Positions 24,044 to 29,323 of a stretch of DNA of 29,323 nucleotides are shown one piece after another. The notes under the pieces are model-generated. The model worked only from the letters and a program-made list of their open reading frames with translations. It did not search any database and was not told the origin of the DNA. The DNA is taken from contig DCKD01000048.1 of the NCBI GenBank assembly GCA_002320245.1, positions 1 through 29,323 on the forward strand, read 5' to 3'. Position 1 is the stretch's first letter, and the number at the start of each line of letters is the position of its first letter. The stretch comes from Lachnospiraceae bacterium UBA1683. GTDB lineage: Bacteria > Bacillota > Clostridia > Lachnospirales > Lachnospiraceae. Both the position numbers and the translations under genes were made by a program.

Positions 24044-24922
24044 ATGTCAGATTATATTGTAAGAGCAACTGCGGCAAATACACAGATTCGTGCATTTGCT
24101 GCTTCAACAACAAACCTTGTGGAGACGGCACGCCGGAATCATTTTACAAGTCCGGTGGCTACGGCAGCGTTGGGGCGTTTGCTGACAGCAGGTGTGATGA
24201 TGGGAAGCATGATGAAGAATCCGACCGATGTACTGACACTACAGGTGCAGTGCGGAGGACCGATTGGCGGTCTGACTGTGACAGCGGACAGTCGGGGGCA
24301 GGTAAAAGGCTATGTAAATAATCCGGATGTGATGCTCCCGCCGAAAAATGGAAAATTGGATGTAGGAGGCGCGCTCGGACCGGGATTTTTGAATGTCATT
24401 AAAGATATGGGACTCAAAGAACCCTACTCCGGACAGACGATGCTGCAGACCGGGGAGATTGCAGAGGATTTGACATATTATTTTGCAACATCCGAGCAGG
24501 TGCCGTCATCAGTCGGTCTTGGTGTCCTGATGGAAAAAGACAATACCGTGCGCTGTGCGGGCGGATTTATTGTACAGGTGATGCCGTTTGTAGAGGATGA
24601 TGTGTTGGACAGGCTGGAGGCAAACATCCAGAAAATTCAGTCTGTGACGGCGATGCTTGATAATGGACACACTCCGGAGGAAATGCTCAATCAGGTACTG
24701 GAAGGTTTGAATGTAGAGATTACAGATACAATCCCGGCAGAGTTTTATTGCAACTGCTCAAAAGAGAGAATCGAAAAAGCAATTATCAGCATCGGAAAGA
24801 AAGATATCCAGTCGATGATTGATGACGGGGAGCCGATTGAGGTGAAATGTCATTTTTGTAATACAGCGTATCAATTCGGTGTGGATGAACTGAATGTGTT
24901 ATTAAAAAAAGCTGCGAGATAA
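24044..24922 (+). CDS. hslO: Redox-regulated chaperone Hsp33
   Basis: 292-residue Hsp33, a holdase chaperone activated by oxidation and unfolding under oxidative stress in the cytoplasm. The body is typical (RNHFTSPVATAALGRLLTAG; CGGPIGGLTVTAD; VKGYVNNP). The carboxy-terminal redox switch has the four zinc-binding cysteines in the expected CxC and CxxC arrangement: C236, C238, C269 and C272. GGAGG at 24031-24035 supports ATG 24044; a TTG directly before it is not needed. An A-rich repeat tract follows the stop codon. Confidence 0.96.
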   Translation: MSDYIVRATAANTQIRAFAASTTNLVETARRNHFTSPVATAALGRLLTAGVMMGSMMKNPTDVLTLQVQCGGPIGGLTVTADSRGQVKGYVNNPDVMLPPKNGKLDVGGALGPGFLNVIKDMGLKEPYSGQTMLQTGEIAEDLTYYFATSEQVPSSVGLGVLMEKDNTVRCAGGFIVQVMPFVEDDVLDRLEANIQKIQSVTAMLDNGHTPEEMLNQVLEGLNVEITDTIPAEFYCNCSKERIEKAIISIGKKDIQSMIDDGEPIEVKCHFCNTAYQFGVDELNVLLKKAAR

Positions 24923-25100
24923 GAACAAAAGCGAAGTAAAAAGAAAAGCAAAACAAAAAAAGAAAAGCGAAGTAACTAAGAAAAGCAGAATAAAAAAAGA
25001 AAAGCAAAAAACGTAAAATAAAAAAGAAAAACAAAGTAAAAAGAAAAGCAAGGCAAAAACAAAAGTGAAGTAAGTAAAAAAGAAAAATAAATAACAAAAG
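24923..25100. repeat. A-rich purine tract with 18-19-bp degenerate repeats
   Basis: Between hslO and nadE the plus strand is overwhelmingly A and G. The motif GAAAAGC or GAAAAAC recurs at 24943, 24962, 24980, 24999, 25026 and 25043, mostly 17-19 bp apart, often followed by RAARTAA. Reading frames through it on the minus strand (Phe/Leu/Ser-rich) look like composition artefacts. No promoter or terminator was recognised inside. Confidence 0.75.
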
Positions 25101-25161
25101 GGTGGATATAAAAACCAGAAGCCTGAAATCAAGGTCTGGGGACTGAAGAAGGGAAGGAAAG

Positions 25162-27084
25162 ATGAAACAGGGATTTGTAAAGGTGGCGGCTGCCACACCG
25201 GATATTCGGGTTGCAGATGTAGCGTACAATACAGAAAAAATTTGCGAAGCCATTGAGGCGGCATATGAGAGCCATGCAAAGATAGTAGTATTTCCGGAAT
25301 TGTGTGTGACGGGATATACATGCAGCGATTTATTCTTGCAGGATGTGTTATTGGAGGCGGCAAAAGAAGCGTTGTTCCGGATTGCAGAGTATACAAAGGG
25401 CAAAGATATGCTTGTTTTTGTCGGAGCACCTTTGATGCAGGACGGCAAACTTTACAACGTTGCCGCAGCAATGAACTGTGGAGAAATTCTGGGATTTACT
25501 ACGAAGACATTTCTGCCGAATTACGGAGAGTTCTATGAGATGCGTCAGTTTACTCCGGGACCGGAGACGGCACGGTATATTTTATTTGAAGGGCGGAACA
25601 TTCCGTTCGGACCGCAGATTCTGTTTCATGCAACAAAGATGGAAAATCTAATTGTATCCGCGGAAATCTGTGAGGACGTCTGGTCTCCGATTCCGCCGAG
25701 CATTCAGGCGGCGCTGGAGGGAGCAACTGTTATTGTAAACTGTTCTGCCAGCGATGAGACGATTGGAAAGGACAGTTACCGAAGAGAGCTGATTCAAGGG
25801 CAGTCCGCAAGACTGATTGCAGGGTATATTTATGCAAATGCCGGAGAAGGTGAGTCTACGACAGACCTTGTTTTCGGAGGACATAATATCATTGCGGAAA
25901 ACGGTGCAATTCTCAAAGAGGCGAAACGGTTCGTAAACCACATCATTTATTCGGAGATTGATATTCAGCGTCTGATTGGAGAGCGCAGGAAAAATACGAC
26001 ATTCCAGACGAGTGGACACCGGGATTTGATTCGTGTGCCGTTTTATATTGAGATGGAAAAAACAGAGTTAACCCGGACATTTCCGCAGCGTCCGTTTGTC
26101 CCATCCAATGACAGGGAGCGGGCAAGGCGATGTGAGGAAATTCTGACGATTCAGGCAATGGGACTCAAAAAGCGTCTCGCACATACCCATGCAAAAACCG
26201 CAGTGGTCGGTATTTCCGGCGGACTGGATTCCACATTGGCACTGATTGTCACGGCTAAAGCGTTTGATATGCTTGGAAGAGATAAAAAAGATATCATTAC
26301 CATAACGATGCCTTGTTTCGGAACAACAGACCGGACTTATCAGAATGCCTGTAAAATGTCGGAACAGCTTGGAGCGACGCTTCAGGAAGTACCGATTGCT
26401 GATGCAGTCCATATTCATTTCCGGGATATAGGACACAATCCGGAGGACCACAGTGTGACTTATGAGAACTGTCAGGCAAGAGAGCGTACACAGGTACTCA
26501 TGGATATTGCCAATAAGAGTGGCGGAATGGTTATCGGAACGGGAGATATGTCTGAGTTGGCGCTTGGATGGGCAACATACAATGGAGACCATATGTCCAT
26601 GTATGGGGTAAATGCATCGGTGCCAAAAACGTTGGTGCGCCATCTTGTCAAATATGCGGCTGATGAGACGACAGACAATGCGTTGCAGCAGGTGCTCTAT
26701 GACGTACTGGATACCCCGGTCAGTCCGGAACTTTTGCCGCCGAAAGATGGCAATATCGCACAAAAGACAGAAGATTTGGTAGGACCGTATGAACTGCATG
26801 ATTTCTTCTTATACTATATGATGCGTTTTGGATTTGAGCCGAGCAAGATTTACCGTCTTGCCGATAGGACGTTTGACGGAAAATATGATTCCGTGACGAT
26901 TCTGAAATGGCTGGAGACATTTTGCAGGCGGTTTTTCGGGCAGCAGTTTAAGCGTTCCTGTCTGCCGGACGGACCGAAGGTTGGAACGGTTGCACTGTCT
27001 CCGAGAGGAGACTGGAGAATGCCAAGTGATGCCTGTGTGGCGGCTTGGCTGAAGGATTTGGGAAATATTTTGCTCATGGAGTAA
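25162..27084 (+). CDS. nadE: Glutamine-dependent NAD+ synthetase
   Basis: 640-residue two-domain enzyme that amidates nicotinic acid adenine dinucleotide to NAD+ using ammonia from glutamine. The amino-terminal nitrilase-type glutaminase has the Glu-Lys-Cys triad: E46 in VFPELC, K115 in TKTFLPNYGEF and C170 in SAEICEDVW. The carboxy-terminal synthetase has the PP-loop SGGLDS (352-357), TMPCFGTTDRT, and GTGDMSELALGWATYNGDHM. Length is normal for this bacterial subtype. GGAAGGAAAG precedes the ATG. It appears to be a single gene with unusual repeats on both sides. Confidence 0.96.
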   Translation: MKQGFVKVAAATPDIRVADVAYNTEKICEAIEAAYESHAKIVVFPELCVTGYTCSDLFLQDVLLEAAKEALFRIAEYTKGKDMLVFVGAPLMQDGKLYNVAAAMNCGEILGFTTKTFLPNYGEFYEMRQFTPGPETARYILFEGRNIPFGPQILFHATKMENLIVSAEICEDVWSPIPPSIQAALEGATVIVNCSASDETIGKDSYRRELIQGQSARLIAGYIYANAGEGESTTDLVFGGHNIIAENGAILKEAKRFVNHIIYSEIDIQRLIGERRKNTTFQTSGHRDLIRVPFYIEMEKTELTRTFPQRPFVPSNDRERARRCEEILTIQAMGLKKRLAHTHAKTAVVGISGGLDSTLALIVTAKAFDMLGRDKKDIITITMPCFGTTDRTYQNACKMSEQLGATLQEVPIADAVHIHFRDIGHNPEDHSVTYENCQARERTQVLMDIANKSGGMVIGTGDMSELALGWATYNGDHMSMYGVNASVPKTLVRHLVKYAADETTDNALQQVLYDVLDTPVSPELLPPKDGNIAQKTEDLVGPYELHDFFLYYMMRFGFEPSKIYRLADRTFDGKYDSVTILKWLETFCRRFFGQQFKRSCLPDGPKVGTVALSPRGDWRMPSDACVAAWLKDLGNILLME

Positions 27085-27090
27085 AACGAG

Positions 27091-27172
27091 GAAAAGCGGT
27101 TCAGATAATATTGCAAACAAGAAACGGTTCAGATAATATTGCAAAAGAAAAAGTGGTTCAGATATAATATTT
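27091..27172. repeat. 28-29-bp tandem repeats after nadE
   Basis: CGGTTCAGATAATATTGCAAA occurs at 27097 and 27125, and a diverged copy TGGTTCAGATATAATATTTC at 27154, a period of 28-29 bp. The array starts about 10 nt after the nadE stop codon. Confidence 0.85.
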
Positions 27173-27238
27173 CAGTAACTATTCAGAGCCAACCTCGAAA
27201 ATGATGTGCATTTCCTCGGTGTGGCGTATCCGCCGAAT

Positions 27239-27299
27239 AAATTCATACAAAAATGTGTTCACGAATGTAAGCATTCATCACATATTTTTGTATGAATTT
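27239..27299. repeat. Long palindrome before guaD
   Basis: AAATTCATACAAAAATGTG (27239-27257) is complementary to CACATATTTTTGTATGAATTT (27279-27299) apart from a 2-nt bulge. Inside is a second stem, GAATG/CATTC (27263-27267 and 27272-27276) with loop TAAG. No T-run follows. It lies about 50 nt before the guaD start and could be a leader structure, an operator region or a decayed mobile repeat. It shares no core with the GGGACGTAGTAAA hairpins. Confidence 0.85.
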
Positions 27300-27350
27300 G
27301 CTTGGCTTGGAACAGTTACATATTTCAAAAATAAAAGGAGATACATCCGT

Positions 27351-28640
27351 ATGAGAACATCCGTTTTTATCATAAAGGGAAATATCGTATACAGCAAAGA
27401 TGTCCATAGTCTGGAAGTATGTGAGCATGGATATCTGGTCTGTGAGGAAAACCGGATTCTGGGAGTGTATCAGACACTTCCATTCCGATACGGCGGTATT
27501 CCAATCGAAGATTACGGGGACAGGCTGATTATTCCTGGTTTGGTAGATTTGCACGTCCATGCACCACAGTACTCGTTCCGGGGGCTTGGGATGGATATGG
27601 AGCTGTTGGAATGGCTGGAGACAAATACATTTCCGGAGGAAGCAAAGTTTCAGGATGAGGAGTATGCGAAGCAGGCATATCGGATATTTGTCGGGCATTT
27701 GAGAAAAGGTGCGACCACAAGAGCGTGTATATTCGCAACTGTGCACCGTCCGGCGACTCTTCTTTTGATGGATATGCTGGAGGCATCCGGCATGAAGACG
27801 TTGGTCGGAAAAGTAAATATGGATCGGAACTGTCCGAATTATATACAGGAAACGACGGAGGAATCCGCAGAAGAGACAATAAGGTGGCTAAGAGAGGTAA
27901 AACAGAGGGCATATGAACACACACAGCCGATTCTGACACCGCGTTTTATACCAGGATGCTCGGATGCGCTGATGGAGCGGCTGAAAGAGATTCAGATGAG
28001 CAATCAGCTTCCGGTGCAGTCTCATTTGTCAGAAAATCCCAGTGAGATTGACTGGGTGAAAAGGCTGTGTCCGAAGGCAGAATTTTATGGGGATGCTTAT
28101 GACCAGTTTGGTCTGTTCGGGAGAGATTGCAAGACAGTGATGGCGCATTGTGTCTATTCCGAAAGGGAAGAACTGGAGCGGATAAAGGAAAACGGCGTGT
28201 ATATCGCGCATTGTCCGGAATCGAATATCAATCTTTCATCCGGCGTCGCTCCGGTGAGGAAGTTTCTGGATATGGGACTGCGTGTCGGGATGGGAAGTGA
28301 TGTGGCAGCAGGCTCTTCGGTAAATCTGTTCACAGCAATGGCACATGCAATCCAGGCGTCAAAGCTGCGCTGGAGGATGTTGGATAACTCGCTGAAACCG
28401 CTGACGGTGGAAGAGGTATTTTACATGGCTACGAAAGGCGGCGGTGCATTCTTTGGCAAGGCAGGAAGTTTTGAGCCGGGATATGAGATGGACGCGGTTG
28501 TGCTGGATGATTCCGGATTAAAGCATCCGCAGGAACTGACTGTAAAGCAGCGGCTGGAACGGATGGTTTATCTTTCGGATGACCGTCAGATTTATGCAAA
28601 ATATGTGGGCGGGAAGAAACTGGAATTGGAAAATTGGTGA
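27351..28640 (+). CDS. guaD: Guanine deaminase
   Basis: 429-residue amidohydrolase that deaminates guanine to xanthine. Zinc ligands are in PGLVDLHVHAPQYSFRG (H68, H70), QSHLSENPSEIDW and VMAHCV, with the metal-binding Asp in MGSDVAAGSS. Guanine deaminase features include LLEWLETNTFPEEAKF and VNMDRNCPNYIQET. ATG 27351 follows AAAGGAG at 27334-27340. An open frame continues upstream to 27201, but it crosses the palindrome and its residues match no family member. The gene stands between nadE and ridA with no other purine gene in sight; a terminator candidate follows. Confidence 0.92.
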   Translation: MRTSVFIIKGNIVYSKDVHSLEVCEHGYLVCEENRILGVYQTLPFRYGGIPIEDYGDRLIIPGLVDLHVHAPQYSFRGLGMDMELLEWLETNTFPEEAKFQDEEYAKQAYRIFVGHLRKGATTRACIFATVHRPATLLLMDMLEASGMKTLVGKVNMDRNCPNYIQETTEESAEETIRWLREVKQRAYEHTQPILTPRFIPGCSDALMERLKEIQMSNQLPVQSHLSENPSEIDWVKRLCPKAEFYGDAYDQFGLFGRDCKTVMAHCVYSEREELERIKENGVYIAHCPESNINLSSGVAPVRKFLDMGLRVGMGSDVAAGSSVNLFTAMAHAIQASKLRWRMLDNSLKPLTVEEVFYMATKGGGAFFGKAGSFEPGYEMDAVVLDDSGLKHPQELTVKQRLERMVYLSDDRQIYAKYVGGKKLELENW

Positions 28641-28752
28641 ATTAAACCGGATGGATAAAGCCGGTGCAGCATCTTGTTCACATTCCGTTGAAGGCGAAAG
28701 AGACACTGCACTGGTGCGTTGCTGCTTTCCGGATTTATATCTGTTTTCACAA

Positions 28753-28791
28753 GGGGGAAAATGACCGTTGGAATGGCGTTCCCCTGTTTTT
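28753..28791 (+). terminator. Candidate terminator after guaD
   Basis: GGGGAA (28754-28759) pairs with TTCCCC (28779-28784) across a 19-nt loop, followed by TGTTTTT (28785-28791). The stem is short and the loop long, so the call is moderate. The remaining gap 28641-28864 shows a small ACCGG/CCGGT pair (28646-28650, 28661-28665) and no gene. Confidence 0.5.
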
Positions 28792-28864
28792 CTGAATAGA
28801 TAATCCGGAGGTGCAACTATTTATATTTAGAATAATTCGTATGCTATTTGATTGAGGGAGAATC

Positions 28865-29245
28865 TTATTCGCTGGTGTAGGCAATTGTCTCCACTTCACA
28901 CAGGACACCCTTTGGAAGTGCTTTTACTGCAACACAGGAGCGTGCCGGCTTGCCTGTGAAATATTTTGCGTAGATTTCATTGAATGCGGCAAAATCCCCC
29001 ATGTCAGCAAGGAAACAGGTTGTTTTTACAACATCTGTAAATTTTGCATTCTGGCTTTCCAGCAGTGCCTGAATATTTTTCATAACCTGTTCGGTCTGTT
29101 CCTTAATGGTAGTTCCAACCACTTCTCCGGTTTCCGGGGAGAGCGGAACCTGTCCGGAAAAGAATGCCATTCCGTTTACAATGATTCCCTGGGAATAAGG
29201 TCCGATCGCTGCGGGTGCCTGCTTTGTTTCTACATATTTTAACAT
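28865..29245 (-). CDS. ridA: RidA-family enamine/imine deaminase
   Basis: 126-residue RidA (YjgF/YER057c/UK114) protein. It hydrolyses reactive 2-aminoacrylate and related enamines released by PLP enzymes, protecting cytoplasmic targets. Family motifs are APAAIGPYSQGI near the start, FFSGQVPLSPETGE, and GKPARSCVAVKALPKG with the substrate-binding Arg, followed by CEVETIAY. Length is typical. AGGAGG (complement of 29253-29258) precedes the ATG. It is convergent with guaD. No partner PLP enzyme is visible. The promoter may lie in the last 50 bp of the window, but no clear boxes were found. Confidence 0.95.
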   Translation of the reverse strand: MLKYVETKQAPAAIGPYSQGIIVNGMAFFSGQVPLSPETGEVVGTTIKEQTEQVMKNIQALLESQNAKFTDVVKTTCFLADMGDFAAFNEIYAKYFTGKPARSCVAVKALPKGVLCEVETIAYTSE

Positions 29246-29323
29246 ATAATTGCCTCCTAATGCTTTTATAATCTCTGGGAATCTTCAGCCCAGTAAAATC
29301 AAGGCTTGTAGATTCCTTTTTTA

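Larger units (their letters stand above)
27085..27350. other. nadE-guaD gap: repeats and palindrome
   Basis: The gap holds a three-unit tandem repeat (27091-27172) and a long palindrome (27239-27299), annotated separately. TATAAT at 27164-27169 with TTGCAA at 27139-27144 is a possible but over-spaced (19 bp) promoter. A small GGCG/CGCC hairpin lies near 27222-27234. No purine riboswitch core was recognised before the guanine deaminase gene. Confidence 0.5.

Noticed and set aside
24786..25471. Two minus-strand Phe-rich open frames across the hslO-nadE gap
   Set aside because: They are explained by the A-rich purine tract on the plus strand and overlap two real genes antisense.
27201..27350. 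50-residue amino-terminal extension of guanine deaminase
   Set aside because: It crosses the palindrome, lacks family similarity, and ATG 27351 has a good AAAGGAG site.
27085..27350. Purine riboswitch before guaD
   Set aside because: The conserved junction sequences of the purine aptamer were not found; the palindrome has a different architecture.
28801..28860. Tiny gene after GGAGGTG at 28806-28812
   Set aside because: The only GTG overlaps the Shine-Dalgarno itself and the frame is about 15 codons with no recognisable product.

Overview
The window looks like chromosomal DNA of a spore-forming, low-to-mid GC Firmicute of the class Clostridia, most probably family Lachnospiraceae. The evidence is strong purine-rich Shine-Dalgarno sites before nearly every gene, several TTGACA/TATAAT-type promoters, a sporulation sigma factor (sigK), RNase J, an IreB-RuvX-DUF1292 block, a short rhodanese-less ThiI paired with a cysteine desulfurase, and a TrmR-TrhP pair. 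The species cannot be named from sequence reading alone. No rRNA, tRNA, CRISPR array, transposase or prophage gene was seen.

Layout. 1-335: gene-free leader with a long perfect hairpin, a consensus promoter and a 14-bp palindrome that is a good MarR operator. 336-4989: marR plus two half-size ABC exporters forming a heterodimeric multidrug-type pump. 4990-5219: gene-free, three strong stem-loops. 5220-6509 (minus): MATE efflux protein, with an unusual 21-bp direct repeat (LytTR-like) upstream. 6843-8225: AGCS sodium:amino-acid symporter. 8409-12539: prmA, rsmE, cysteine desulfurase, thiI (ribosome and tRNA modification). 12601-12834 (minus): HPr-like protein without the phospho-histidine region. 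12956-14269: mtaB. 14402-19732: ireB, ruvX, DUF1292, fur-family regulator, RNase J, trmR, trhP. 19934-22201: OPT peptide transporter and a PqqD-like protein, bracketed by two copies of the hairpin seen at the left end. 22289-22906 (minus): sigK. 23097-28640: methyltransferase, hslO, nadE, guaD. 28865-29245 (minus): ridA.

How the genes work together. The MarR protein probably represses its own operon and the ABC pump. RNA modification is a major theme: PrmA (L11), RsmE (16S U1498), desulfurase plus ThiI (s4U8), MtaB (ms2t6A37) and TrhP plus TrmR (ho5U34, then mo5U34). IreB, Fur, RNase J and SigK are regulatory genes. NadE, GuaD, HslO and RidA are metabolic, redox or damage-handling proteins.

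Unusual content. No obvious new enzyme system is visible. The most distinctive signals are non-coding: (i) three copies of a REP/MITE-like hairpin with core GGGACGTAGTAAA, two of which bracket the OPT-PqqD pair; (ii) at least five gene junctions filled with short tandem repeats of unrelated sequence (units about 39, 13, 30, 19 and 28 bp), several starting at or inside the 3' end of the upstream gene; (iii) a three-hairpin block at 5053-5181 and a long palindrome at 27239-27299; (iv) a LytTR-like direct repeat before the MATE gene. Among proteins, the HPr homologue lacking His15, the pro-sequence-less TTG-started SigK and the solitary PqqD-like protein deserve attention.
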